Shown here one piece after another: positions 20,281 to 29,551 of a stretch of 43,723 bases of DNA. How positions within the stretch are numbered: the stretch's first letter is position 1; every line of letters starts with the position of its first letter. Origin of the DNA: Sphingobacterium composti (lineage in GTDB: Bacteria; Bacteroidota; Bacteroidia; Sphingobacteriales; Sphingobacteriaceae); NCBI RefSeq assembly GCF_009829075.1, contig NZ_WUQZ01000021.1, positions 1 to 43,723 on the forward strand, given 5' to 3'. Position numbers and translations under genes: made by a program. A model generated the notes under the pieces. That model saw only the letters and a program-made list of their open reading frames with translations. It searched no databases and had not been told where the DNA came from.

Positions 20281-22650
20281 ATGAATAAAAAAGACTTATC
20301 TGAATCTGACATAAAAGCAAAATATATCACACCTGCTATTTTAAAATCAGGTTGGGATGAGCAAACTCAAATTGGTCGTGAAATTTTCTTTACAGACGGA
20401 CGTATCTATGTAAAAGGAAAACTGACGGCAAGAGGTAAACGAAAATTTGCTGACTATATTCTTTTCTACAAACCAAATGTCCCGATTGCAATTATCGAGG
20501 CGAAAGATAACAAGCACACTTTAAAAAGTGGTATTCAACAAGCGCTTAACTATGCCAATACTTTAGATATTCCTTGTGTATTTAGCAGTAATGGTGATGG
20601 ATTTTATTTTCACGACAAAACAGCTATTGACGGAGAAATTGAAAAAGAAATATCGTTAGAAGAATTTCCAAGCCCCGAAATTCTTTGGGAGAAATACAAA
20701 AAATATAAGGGCATTGAAACAACAGAGGTTGAAGAAATTGCCAAACAAGCTTATTTCCAAGATGGTTCTGGACGTAGCCCAAGATATTACCAACAGATTG
20801 CAATTAACAGGACGATCGAAGCAGTTGCAAAAGGATTAGATAGAATTCTATTAGTAATGGCTACTGGAACAGGTAAAACGTATACCGCATTTCAAATCAT
20901 TTATAGATTATGGAAAAGTGGCTCTAAAAAAAGAATTCTTTTTTTAGCTGACAGAACTGCATTGATTGACCAAACAGCTCGTGGAGATTTCAGACATTTC
21001 AAAGATGCGTTAACAATCATCAAACATAAAAAAATTGATACTGCCTATAATATCTATTTAGCATTGTATCAAGGTTTGTCTGATAATAAATCAGAAGATG
21101 CTTACAAACAATTCAGTCGAGATTTCTTTGACTTAATCATTATTGATGAGTGCCACAGAGGAAGTGCAAAAGAAGATAGCAAATGGAGAGAAATTCTTGA
21201 GTATTTCAACAATGCTACTCATATTGGTTTGACAGCAACACCAAAAGAAACAATCGAAGTTTCTAACATTGACTATTTTGGTGAACCTATTTATACTTAT
21301 TCCTTAAAACAAGGAATTGATGATGGTTTTCTCGCCCCATACAAAGTAGTAAAAATCACATTAGACATTGATGCGGAAGGTTGGAGACCACCACAAGGAT
21401 TTTTAGACAAAAATGGAAATCCTGTTGAAGATAGAATTTATAACCGAACAGATTTTGACAAAAATATTATCGTTGAAGAACGAAGGAAATTAGTAGCCAA
21501 AAAGATTACAGAATTTCTAAAAGGTTACGACAGATTTGCTAAAACTATTGTATTCTGTATTGATATTGAGCATGCAGAAGGAATGCGTACTGCATTGGCT
21601 AACGCCAATGCGGATTTATTTGCTCAAAATAATAAGTATGTAATGCAAATTACAGGAGATAATGAAGAAGGCAAAAGAGAATTGGACAGTTTTATCAATC
21701 CAAGTGAACGCTATCCTGTTATTGCAACTACTTCAAAACTAATGACAACTGGTGTCGATGCTCAAACATGCAAACTCATTGTTTTGGATAGCAATATTGG
21801 TTCAATGACGGAGTTTAAACAGATAATAGGTCGTGGTACTCGCATTAATGAAGAATACGGAAAAACATATTTTACCATTATGGATTTCCGAAATGTTACC
21901 AATTTATTTGCCGACCCAGATTTTGACGGCGATCCTGTAATGATAAAGCAAGTAAATGAAGATGAGGATTTAAGTGATGCTGGAGAAGAAACAAATGATG
22001 AAACAATTACGGACATTTTAGATGGCGAAGTTGTAGATTTTCCCGAAGTTGAAGGCGGTGGAGAAATTGAAGAAAATACCAAACGAGAAAAAATTCGAGT
22101 AGATGGAGTACAAGTCAAAATTGTAAACGAGCGTATTCAATATTTGGGAGCTGACGGAAAGATTATAACCGAAAGTTTAAAGGATTATACAAAATCGAAT
22201 GTTACCAAACAATACCAAACTTTAGAAACATTCTTATTGCGTTGGAACAATGCAGAGAAAAAAGAAGCCATCATTCAAGAGTTAGAAGAACAAGGTATTT
22301 TCTTTGACGCTTTGAAAGAGGAAGTCGGAAAAGATTTTGACCCATTCGATTTGATTTGTCATTTGGCTTTCGAAGCGAAACCTTTAACAAGAAAAGAAAG
22401 AGCAAACAATGTGAAAAAACGCAACTATTTCACAAAATATGGAGAAAAAGCACAAGAAGTTTTAAATAGTTTGTTAGATAAATATGCAAAAGATGGTTTG
22501 CTAACTATCGAAAGCACAGAAGTTTTGAAGTTAGACCCATTAAATAAATTAGGAACTCCTATCGAACTCATTAACGCCTTTGGTGGAAAATCACGATATT
22601 TGCAGGCTTTAAAAGAATTAGAAACAGAATTATACAATAGTATAGCATAA
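20281..22650 (+). CDS. hsdR: Type I restriction enzyme, R subunit (EcoAI/EcoEI-like)
   Basis: 789 residues, the length of the type IB HsdR group. It cuts unmethylated DNA after ATP-driven translocation. An N-terminal nuclease site is visible as D58 (FADYILF) with E73-x-K75 (IIEAK). Helicase motifs are GTGKT (196-200), DECH (289-292), TATP (318-321) and QIIGRGTR (about 513-520). The C-terminal EcoEI-type domain begins near residue 620. All motifs are intact. First gene of hsdRMS; its stop overlaps the hsdM start by one base (TAATG). Confidence 0.95.
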   Translation: MNKKDLSESDIKAKYITPAILKSGWDEQTQIGREIFFTDGRIYVKGKLTARGKRKFADYILFYKPNVPIAIIEAKDNKHTLKSGIQQALNYANTLDIPCVFSSNGDGFYFHDKTAIDGEIEKEISLEEFPSPEILWEKYKKYKGIETTEVEEIAKQAYFQDGSGRSPRYYQQIAINRTIEAVAKGLDRILLVMATGTGKTYTAFQIIYRLWKSGSKKRILFLADRTALIDQTARGDFRHFKDALTIIKHKKIDTAYNIYLALYQGLSDNKSEDAYKQFSRDFFDLIIIDECHRGSAKEDSKWREILEYFNNATHIGLTATPKETIEVSNIDYFGEPIYTYSLKQGIDDGFLAPYKVVKITLDIDAEGWRPPQGFLDKNGNPVEDRIYNRTDFDKNIIVEERRKLVAKKITEFLKGYDRFAKTIVFCIDIEHAEGMRTALANANADLFAQNNKYVMQITGDNEEGKRELDSFINPSERYPVIATTSKLMTTGVDAQTCKLIVLDSNIGSMTEFKQIIGRGTRINEEYGKTYFTIMDFRNVTNLFADPDFDGDPVMIKQVNEDEDLSDAGEETNDETITDILDGEVVDFPEVEGGGEIEENTKREKIRVDGVQVKIVNERIQYLGADGKIITESLKDYTKSNVTKQYQTLETFLLRWNNAEKKEAIIQELEEQGIFFDALKEEVGKDFDPFDLICHLAFEAKPLTRKERANNVKKRNYFTKYGEKAQEVLNSLLDKYAKDGLLTIESTEVLKLDPLNKLGTPIELINAFGGKSRYLQALKELETELYNSIA

Positions 22651-24086
22651 TGGCAAATATAGGAGCAGTAATTTCGAGTATCAGAAATATAATGCGTCAA
22701 GACAGAGGTATTTCTGGTGATGCCCAACGTTTAGAACAGTTGGGTTGGATGCTCTTTTTGAAAATAATTGACGATAAAGACCAAGAACTCGAAATATTAA
22801 AAGATGATTACACATCGGTTATTCCCGAAAAATTTCAATGGAGAAATTGGGCTTCCAATCCCGAAGGAATTACAGGTGATGAGTTATTAGCATTTATAGA
22901 CAGTACCGCAAGCGATAACAAAGGACTTTTTGCTACTTTAAGCACTTTGACCAATCCCCAAAATCCGAAAAGAGCGAGCATTGTTCAGCAGATTTTTGAT
23001 GGAACGAACAACTTTATGAAGTCGGGTTATGAAATGCGTAAAGTTATTAATGAACTCAATAAAATAGATTTCAATAGCTCCAAAGACAAACAAGTTTTCG
23101 GAACGATATACGAGAGTATTTTAGTAGAGTTGCGTGATGCTGGTAACAAAGGTGAGTATTATACACCAAGAGCCGTTACCAAGTTGATGACGATGATGAC
23201 TGACCCCAAATTGGGTGAACGTGTACTCGATCCCGCATCTGGGACTGCCGGTTTCCTTACAGAAGCCATAGACCACGTTCGGGATAATTACGTAAAAACG
23301 GTAGCAGACGAACGCATTTTACAAACCAGTATTACAGGTTGGGAATTTAAACCTGTTCCGTTTGTATTGGGATTGACTAATCTTATTTTACACGAAATAG
23401 AGGTTCCCGATTATCATTATATCGACAGTTTAAAAGTAGAATACAACAGTATTAGCAGAAAAGATCTAGTGGACGTTATTCTTGCCAATCCGCCATTTGG
23501 AGCGAGTATTGCTGATGGTGTAGAAACCAACTTTCCTGCAAACTATCGTTGCAAAGAATCGGCAGATTTGTTTGTAATTCTGATGTTACAACTATTAAAA
23601 TCAAACGGTAGAGCAGCTATTGTTTTACCCGACGGTTCTATTACAGGCGAAGGTGTAAAAGCCCGAATCCGTGAAAAATTATTGACCGATTGTAATTTGC
23701 ATACTATTATTCGTTTGCCACAAAGTACTTTCTTCCCTGCTACGGTAAGTACCAACTTGTTGTTTTTTGAAAAAGGTAGCAAAACCAACGATATTTGGTA
23801 TTACGAACACAAACTACCAGAAGGGCAAAAAAGCTACAGTAAAACCAAACCCATACAATTTGAAGAGTTTGAACCATTAATACAATGGTGGAACAACCGT
23901 AAAGAAAACGACCAAGCTTGGAAAGTAAATGTTAAAGATTTAAAAGATTGGGATTTGGATATTAAGAATCCAAATTCAAATATTGAAGAAATAAGTTTGA
24001 CTACTGATGAAGTAATTAAGAAGTTATCAGCTTCCTTTACAAAATCTCAATCAGTAATCGATGAATTAGAAAATTTATTGAACTAA
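22650..24086 (+). CDS. hsdM: Type I RM N6-adenine methyltransferase subunit
   Basis: 478 residues. N-terminal HsdM helical domain (about 1-140), then the methylase core with the SAM-binding motif DPASGTAGF (194-202) and the catalytic NPPF (280-283); EYYTPRAV (169-176) precedes the core as usual. This family is clearly different from the EcoR124-like stump at 8467. It protects host DNA and, with HsdS, sets specificity. Overlaps hsdR by 1 bp and abuts hsdS directly, so it is translationally coupled. Confidence 0.95.
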   Translation: MANIGAVISSIRNIMRQDRGISGDAQRLEQLGWMLFLKIIDDKDQELEILKDDYTSVIPEKFQWRNWASNPEGITGDELLAFIDSTASDNKGLFATLSTLTNPQNPKRASIVQQIFDGTNNFMKSGYEMRKVINELNKIDFNSSKDKQVFGTIYESILVELRDAGNKGEYYTPRAVTKLMTMMTDPKLGERVLDPASGTAGFLTEAIDHVRDNYVKTVADERILQTSITGWEFKPVPFVLGLTNLILHEIEVPDYHYIDSLKVEYNSISRKDLVDVILANPPFGASIADGVETNFPANYRCKESADLFVILMLQLLKSNGRAAIVLPDGSITGEGVKARIREKLLTDCNLHTIIRLPQSTFFPATVSTNLLFFEKGSKTNDIWYYEHKLPEGQKSYSKTKPIQFEEFEPLIQWWNNRKENDQAWKVNVKDLKDWDLDIKNPNSNIEEISLTTDEVIKKLSASFTKSQSVIDELENLLN

Positions 24087-25988
24087 ATGGGAAGGAAATA
24101 TTTAATCAAAGATTTTCTAAAAAGGATTAAAAGACCTGTTCAACTTAATCCTGACAAAGAATATAAGTTAGTTACTATCAGCTCTAAACATAGAGGAATT
24201 AAACTACGTGAATTTAAAAAAGGTAGTTTAATAAAATCCAATATGTATGAAGTAAAGGCTGGTGATTTTGTGTTATCTGGTATTGATGCAAGAAATGGAG
24301 CGTTTGGAATAATCCCTCAGGAATTAGATGGTGGAATTATTACGAATGATTTTTGGTGTTTGGAAATCAATGAGGATGTAATTTCCAAAGAACTTTTTTT
24401 GGAGCTAACAGCTACAACTTGGTTTGATGAGTTATGCAATAAAGGTAGCGATGGAACGACAAACAGAGTACGACTTCAAAAAGACAAATTTTTCAATCAA
24501 GAAGTTGTTTTACCAGTAAAGCATGAACAAAAACAGTTGCTTGAAAAAATTCTTACAATTAAGGGAAAGTCAAACATTCTTAAACAAGAAATTGAGTATC
24601 AAAAACAATTACTATCTCAATTCAAACAGGCCATTTTACAAGAAGCCATACAAGGCAAATTGACAGAAAATTGGCGTGTTAAAAATCCTAATGTTGAGCC
24701 AGCTTCGGAATTATTAAAACGCATCAAAGCCGAAAAAACACAACTCATCAAAGAGAAAAAAATAAAGAAAGAAAAAGAATTAGCACCTATTTCAAAAGAA
24801 GAAACACCTTTTGAAATTCCTGAAAATTGGGTGTGGTGTAGATTGGGAGAGCTATTTCAAACAACTTCAGGGGGAACTCCACTTCGTAACAATGTGTCCT
24901 ATTGGAATGGAGATATTAAGTGGTATAAATCAGGCGAATTAAATGACTGTCTATTAGTTGATAATTCAGAAGAATATATAACTGAGAAAGGATTAATTGA
25001 ATCTTCGGCTACACTTTTTCCTAAAGGAACGTTATTAATTGCTATGTATGGAGCTACAGCAGGTAAGTTGGCTATTTTAAATAGTGAAGCAACAACTAAC
25101 CAAGCTGTTTGTGGTTTTTTTGAAAACAAAAATATTATTACACGCTATTTATTTAATTATTTGTTTGCTCATAGAACGCAAATGATTAAGGAATCTTGGG
25201 GAATGTCTCAACCCAATATTAGTCAAACATATTTACGAAATTTTGTTTTTGCACTTCCTCCATTTTCAGAACAACAAGCTATTGTAGAAAAAGTAGAAAG
25301 TTTGATGGCAAAATGCACCGTTTTGGAGCGAGAAATAGCCCAAAGTAAGCAATATGCAAATATACTAATGCAAGCCGTTCTTAAAGAATCGTTTGAGAGT
25401 AAAAAAGCACTGGCGGAATCTGTTCAAATGGATAGATCTATCCAACTAGCATTGATGCAGATGATGTTTAAGCAAAACTTAGGTATCAATTATGGCGAAG
25501 TCATTATGCAGAAAACAGCATATAATTTAGATCATCTTAACCATAACAAGTCAAAGTATTTCCAATATGATTTTCAGCGTTCTAATCACGGTGCATTTTC
25601 TGTACAATTAAGAAAGGACATTGAGGTTAATCCATATCTATCAACAAAATCAACAGAAAAAGGTAAAGTAATCTGTATAGAGCAGCAACATAACTCAGCA
25701 TTACTAGATGCCTTTTCGACTCCTATCTACAAAGATTATATACAGTCACTTACAAATCTTTTGGAAATCTATTCTCTACCCATTATTGGAAAAAAATCTG
25801 ATCAGATAGAACTCTTCAATACGGTGCTGAAAATAATGAATGATTTAAGTGTAACTGACATCGAAACCATATATGGTGCTATGGAAAATTGGGAGATTGA
25901 GCAAAAAGGATATAAGACTAAAGCTGAAAAATTTTCTAGAATTGAAACAGAAAAAATATTGGAGCTCATTGTTAAAATTCGTAATTAA
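24087..25988 (+). CDS. hsdS: Type I RM specificity subunit with long C-terminal extension
   Basis: 633 residues, well above the usual 400-450 (to about 590 in type IB). Target recognition domain 1 about 1-150, first conserved coiled coil about 150-195 (EIEYQKQLLSQFKQAILQEA, then IQGKLTENWR), TRD2 about 245-400 (IPENWVWCRLGELFQTTSGG), second coil about 400-440 (PPFSEQQAIVEKVESLMAKC). Residues about 450-633 form an extra domain: GEVIMQKTAYNLDHLNH and DFQRSNHGAFSVQLRK loosely recall the Panacea/DUF4065-like fold (QK-x-YL and YGP-x-S). That last point is a weak resemblance. Confidence 0.9.
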   Translation: MGRKYLIKDFLKRIKRPVQLNPDKEYKLVTISSKHRGIKLREFKKGSLIKSNMYEVKAGDFVLSGIDARNGAFGIIPQELDGGIITNDFWCLEINEDVISKELFLELTATTWFDELCNKGSDGTTNRVRLQKDKFFNQEVVLPVKHEQKQLLEKILTIKGKSNILKQEIEYQKQLLSQFKQAILQEAIQGKLTENWRVKNPNVEPASELLKRIKAEKTQLIKEKKIKKEKELAPISKEETPFEIPENWVWCRLGELFQTTSGGTPLRNNVSYWNGDIKWYKSGELNDCLLVDNSEEYITEKGLIESSATLFPKGTLLIAMYGATAGKLAILNSEATTNQAVCGFFENKNIITRYLFNYLFAHRTQMIKESWGMSQPNISQTYLRNFVFALPPFSEQQAIVEKVESLMAKCTVLEREIAQSKQYANILMQAVLKESFESKKALAESVQMDRSIQLALMQMMFKQNLGINYGEVIMQKTAYNLDHLNHNKSKYFQYDFQRSNHGAFSVQLRKDIEVNPYLSTKSTEKGKVICIEQQHNSALLDAFSTPIYKDYIQSLTNLLEIYSLPIIGKKSDQIELFNTVLKIMNDLSVTDIETIYGAMENWEIEQKGYKTKAEKFSRIETEKILELIVKIRN

Positions 25989-26000
25989 TTGACTTAAATT

Positions 26001-26699
26001 ATGAATAATATCGATTGGTTGGAGTCATATAATGACTCCTTGTTTCAAATTGAAAAGGAATATTCACTTACAGACCTTCATACTGAAGATGAAAAATTTG
26101 CTGAAAATTCCTATTGGAACAGGATAGGAAATTTATCTATCTTCAGTAAAAATATGGAAGAGAATGGCTATCATTTTCTATACGAAATTCAAGGACTAAG
26201 CAGTCAAATACATTTCGGATTAAAAAACTGTTTATTCTTTGATTCATTAAGAAGCAAGAGAATTGGATTTCCAAATCTTTATAATCACCGTTACGGTTTC
26301 TTTGTTGAATCCACTGTTCATGCAATATATGCCTATTGGAATCGAGTAGCTGGTTTTATCAATTTCTATTTCGAGAAACCATTCGGTAAAAGGCAGATTT
26401 ATTTTAATCAAAGATTGTTAGAAAAATTAGAATTAGAGTTTAAAGGAATTGAAAAGTCTAGCCCATTTAAGTATGTATTAGATATTAATTCAACATTGAA
26501 TTCATTGGATCGGAATGAACTTGCTCATAATAATTCACTTATTATGCAGGAATTTCTGCCATATAAATATGATGAATCTCGTTTAAATTTTGATGAAATC
26601 AATAAAAAGCTTGTGTTTCTAAACAATACAATCGCTCGAGAAATTGATGTTCTATGTGAATTATTTGAATATTTGGAAAAGGAAAAGAATCGTAAATAG
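26001..26699 (+). CDS. HEPN-domain protein (Cthe_2314-like)
   Basis: 232 residues, largely helical. The motif RNELAH (R171 to H176) is the R-x4-H signature of HEPN RNases, located before the final helix as expected. The N-terminal part (WNRIGNLSIFSKNMEENGYH, then FLYEIQGLSSQ) and the mid-section resemble the Cthe_2314-type HEPN family. It starts 12 bp after hsdS, so it is probably the fourth gene of the RM operon. HEPN proteins often act as toxins triggered by infection; RNase activity here is inferred from the motif only. Confidence 0.72.
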   Translation: MNNIDWLESYNDSLFQIEKEYSLTDLHTEDEKFAENSYWNRIGNLSIFSKNMEENGYHFLYEIQGLSSQIHFGLKNCLFFDSLRSKRIGFPNLYNHRYGFFVESTVHAIYAYWNRVAGFINFYFEKPFGKRQIYFNQRLLEKLELEFKGIEKSSPFKYVLDINSTLNSLDRNELAHNNSLIMQEFLPYKYDESRLNFDEINKKLVFLNNTIAREIDVLCELFEYLEKEKNRK

Positions 26700-26986
26700 G
26701 TATTAGTATTAAAGTATATTTTTATCTCTAATAAAGAAGAATTATTAACTTTTTTTATTATTTATGTCATCATTTAGAGAAGTGCCAAGCTAAGTAATAA
26801 AAACGATTAATAGATATGTTATTTCAAGTATTGAAGATATGTAAATGAAAGTACAATTTACTGAAAGCTCTTCGGAGCTACAAAATTAATATAGCTAAAT
26901 AATTAGCTACAACATCCTATTCTAGTAACAGCTAGCTTCAGATGATATTATTGACTAATTAAATTATTATTTTATTAACCTGAATT
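26700..26986. other. Spacer before the AbiC-like gene
   Basis: An AT-rich gap of 287 bp with no gene. A partial palindrome GAAAGCTCTTCGGAGCTAC is seen near 26859-26877 (AGCTC-TTCG-GAGCT), which could end the hsdRMS-HEPN transcript although no T-tract follows. Confidence 0.4.
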
Positions 26987-28093
26987 ATGTTTAATCCATA
27001 TATAGTTGGCTTTGTTGTAGGTCTGGTGACGGTTTTTGTATGCTTGTACTTTTCTTTATTTCAGGAAGTTAAGAATAGTAAATTCATTCGTAAATATTTG
27101 TTACTCATATCTATTATTCTAATATCAATAGCATTATTATTAGCAATCATTTCTCCATTTTTTTTTACAAATTTTGACATTTTTGATGGTGAAAAAGTAG
27201 TGAAATATGGTTCAGTAGGAGATGCAATAGGTGGATTAATGAATCCTTTTATTGGCATAGCAGCTGTAATTGGTACTGGATTAGCTTTTTATGCACAGTA
27301 CCAAGCTAATAAGCAGGTCCAGGATCAGTTTAAACTACAACAGTTTGATAATCAATTTTATGAAATGCTTCGGCTACATAAGGAAAATGTAAATGAGATG
27401 GAAATTTGGAATGAAGGTAATACTAAATTAATTTCTAAAGGAAGGACTTCGTTTACTATTTATAAATTAGAATTTGAAATGTTTCTTAGAATGTTAATTG
27501 AATCGGGAGAGGAGTTTAACGATAAAAATTTTGCTATTTTATATAGACTTTTTTTTACAGGACTTTATGAAGAATTAACGAATGAAATAAAGAATAATAT
27601 TCCTAAATTCTATATTAGATTTAATAAAAGTCAACCAACTTGTTTTGATGGTTTTGAAATTATACATTATACTATAGATGCTGAGTATGCTCAATTTCAT
27701 AAAATGTATGAAAGACTTCCGAATTTAGGATATATTCAATTTTTAGGACATTATTACAGGCATTTATACCAAATGGTTAAATTTGTTGTTACTAAATTTA
27801 CAGAAGGATTGTTAACGTATGACATTTCTATAAATTATCTGAAGATTCTGAGAGGACAATTATCAAATGATGAACAAGTGATGCTATTCTATAATTGGAT
27901 AGCTGGATTACATGATAGAAATATCGGTTTCAAATGGGAGAATGATGAGAATCAATTTTTTACGGAATTTTTAATGATTCACAATTTACCACTTGGCAAT
28001 TTATTTGAAGATGATTACATAAAAAAGAAAATTGAATATTTAAGAAGTATTGAGGTAATCAATAGAAAGGGTAATTTGTTTGAATGGGATTAA
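26987..28093 (+). CDS. Putative phage abortive-infection protein (AbiC-like, putAbiC)
   Basis: 368 residues. Two N-terminal membrane helices (about 4-24 and 37-60), then a third hydrophobic segment (GLMNPFIGIAAVIGTGLAFY, about 83-102), then the family hallmark QLQQFDNQFYEMLRLHKENV-like stretch (residues 117-135) leading into a cytoplasmic helical domain with RxLYRHLYQMVKF-type motif (YYRHLYQM near 260). This is the pattern of the putAbiC family, implicated in abortive phage resistance. It is the last gene of the island, with its own terminator at 28284. Confidence 0.8.
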   Translation: MFNPYIVGFVVGLVTVFVCLYFSLFQEVKNSKFIRKYLLLISIILISIALLLAIISPFFFTNFDIFDGEKVVKYGSVGDAIGGLMNPFIGIAAVIGTGLAFYAQYQANKQVQDQFKLQQFDNQFYEMLRLHKENVNEMEIWNEGNTKLISKGRTSFTIYKLEFEMFLRMLIESGEEFNDKNFAILYRLFFTGLYEELTNEIKNNIPKFYIRFNKSQPTCFDGFEIIHYTIDAEYAQFHKMYERLPNLGYIQFLGHYYRHLYQMVKFVVTKFTEGLLTYDISINYLKILRGQLSNDEQVMLFYNWIAGLHDRNIGFKWENDENQFFTEFLMIHNLPLGNLFEDDYIKKKIEYLRSIEVINRKGNLFEWD

Positions 28094-28283
28094 AAAATAT
28101 TGTTTATTTGATTATCTATCCTGTTATAAATAATGGAATTGAAGATTTTTCTTTGGCCAATATAATAGATAAGCGAGAACCAATTAAGGTTTATCACAAG
28201 GTATATAAGTAGGTGTAAAGCTACCTCTAATTAGCTAATATATGATACATCTTGTTACAAACAATAAAAATTATCACAAAATA

Positions 28284-28316
28284 AAAATGCACCATCTAAA
28301 AGGTGGTGCATTTTGT
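28284..28316 (+). terminator. Terminator after the AbiC-like gene
   Basis: A 10-bp stem AAAATGCACC / GGTGCATTTT (28284-28293, 28305-28314) lies 190 bp after the stop, just before the repeated GTGGTGTAAATT and attR. It would also shield the element from host readthrough. Confidence 0.8.
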
Positions 28317-28354
28317 GGTGTAAATTTTGCAACTGACTGATAATCAGTGTTTCT

Positions 28355-28368
28355 TGTGGAGTCGGAGG
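28355..28368. repeat. attR, the 3' end of tmRNA
   Basis: TGTGGAGTCGGAGG, identical to 13545-13558. It covers the 3' acceptor strand of the tmRNA tRNA-like domain, so integration leaves the tmRNA intact. Confidence 0.85.
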
Positions 28369-28721
28369 GATTCGAACCCTCGTCCAAACATAGTATGATT
28401 TACGCTTTCTACATGTTTAGCTTCTCTTTGATTGTCGAGAGAGGGAAGGTGAGTCGCTTACCTATACCGTTCTCCGTATTTGCTGTGTCTCGTCACTACT
28501 TAGCAAAATCGCAGTGACCAGTTCTATTGTTCGATGCCCCAAATGTTAAACCAAAGAACAGGATCTAACGGGACAAATAGCTATGTTAAGTCTAACTTAA
28601 GCAGCTAAGGCGTAGTTTTCTTCGCCAGTTATAAGTGTGAAAGTTCAGATTAAAGTGCTCTACTAACAACGCACTACATGCTTACATAACCATCGCTATC
28701 CTGTCAATTCCGGTCGACCCC
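28357..28721 (-). ncRNA. ssrA: Transfer-messenger RNA (tmRNA)
   Basis: A one-piece tmRNA of about 365 nt on the minus strand. The 5' end GGGGTCG pairs with CGACTCC at the 3' end, the 5' block continues CCGGAATTGACAGG, and the T-arm-like GAGGGTTCGAATCCCTC closes the tRNA-like domain. CCA is not encoded. The resume frame reads GEENYALAA and a TAA (28597-28626), the usual Bacteroidota degradation tag. It rescues stalled ribosomes. The 3' end doubles as the island's attachment site. Confidence 0.95.
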
Positions 28722-28738
28722 ATTATGATTATGGACTA

Positions 28739-28770
28739 CAAAAGTAGATAAATTAGCTGGAAATAACAAA
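28739..28770 (-). promoter_or_regulatory. Promoter of ssrA
   Basis: On the minus strand a TTTG -33 element (28767-28770) and a TACTTTTG -7 element (28739-28746) are separated by 20 bp, a good Bacteroidota housekeeping promoter. The -7 ends 17 bp before the mature tmRNA 5' end. It sits between the tmRNA and the methyltransferase stop. Confidence 0.7.
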
Positions 28771-28776
28771 CCAATG

Positions 28777-29514
28777 CTACTTTATACGGCCTACTCGAAA
28801 TATGATCGGGAAAATAACACGACGTACTTCTTGAATGCCCCATACTACACGTAAATCATCTTCGATTTCAGATATTGGATTGTAATTGTTCTTCTCAATA
28901 AAGTTATGAACAGCTGACCACGTGTTGAGATAGCCTATCAAATGATCGAAACGCCATAGTTTTATATTGTTTATTTCTGGTGTTTCCAATTCTCTAAAAG
29001 GAAAAGGAATTGTTTGGTATTTATTTTGGATATGTTTGTTTTCATCATCCCAATAATTTCCAATAATATCTGTGTAAAATCGACGTATAATGGTGTCGAT
29101 TTCTGGTGTAATATTATTTAGTTCATAGCCGATCAATGCAATTATTCCATTAGGTTTTCCTACACGTTTTACTTCAGTATTAAACTTATCAAAATCAAAC
29201 CAATGTACGGCTTGTGCTACGGTAATCAGGTCAAAGGTATTATTTTCAAATGTTGTTTTTTCGGCAGGTTGGGCAGAATAATGGATGTTATCTGCTTGAA
29301 AAGCATACTTTAACTGTTGTTCACTTATGTCAGTTGCTTCAACCTCATGAAAATCTTTGGCTAATTCCAATGCAACTTGACCACTTCCCGTTCCACAATC
29401 CCATGCTTTTGCTTTTTCATTCAACAGCGGATAAATAAAATCAAACATAGCTTGCGGATAGTCAGGTCTATATTTGGCATATTGCCCTGGTGAAACTGAA
29501 AAATTGTCTTTCAT
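28777..29514 (-). CDS. SAM-dependent methyltransferase (class I)
   Basis: 245 residues with a methyltransferase type 11 core: AWDCGTGSGQVALELAKDF (motif I, about residues 37-55), VEATDISEQQL (acidic end of strand 2), FDLITVAQAVHWFD (motif IV, about 93-106). The N-terminal PGQYAKYRPDYP and the AVHWFD signature are typical of small-molecule methyltransferases near the Tgs1/TAM-like group found in many bacteria. Substrate not known. Its stop lies directly upstream of the tmRNA promoter. Confidence 0.85.
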   Translation of the reverse strand: MKDNFSVSPGQYAKYRPDYPQAMFDFIYPLLNEKAKAWDCGTGSGQVALELAKDFHEVEATDISEQQLKYAFQADNIHYSAQPAEKTTFENNTFDLITVAQAVHWFDFDKFNTEVKRVGKPNGIIALIGYELNNITPEIDTIIRRFYTDIIGNYWDDENKHIQNKYQTIPFPFRELETPEINNIKLWRFDHLIGYLNTWSAVHNFIEKNNYNPISEIEDDLRVVWGIQEVRRVIFPIIFRVGRIK

Positions 29515-29551
29515 GGTTTAAACGCTTAGTTCTTATAAAGTTAACTTTTTT

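Larger units (their letters stand above)
13545..28368 (+). mobile_element. Mobilizable genomic (defence) island integrated at ssrA
   Basis: A 14.8-kb element bounded by 14-bp direct repeats, the right one forming the tmRNA 3' end. It begins with a tyrosine integrase, followed by a DUF3853 protein, a replication-like protein, an oriT-like segment and mobC, and carries hipBST, hsdRMS, a HEPN protein and an AbiC-like protein. The 12-mer GTGGTGTAAATT occurs inside both ends (13676-13687 and 28315-28326) as a likely integrase arm site. No relaxase or conjugation apparatus is present, so movement would need a helper. Confidence 0.85.

Noticed and set aside
24087..25988. Phase-variable hsdS (inverting shufflon)
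   Set aside because: Only one hsdS is present; there is no second partial hsdS in inverted orientation or dedicated recombinase beside it.
28597..28626. Independent mini-gene
   Set aside because: This is the tag-coding stretch of tmRNA (GEENYALAA), not a separate gene.
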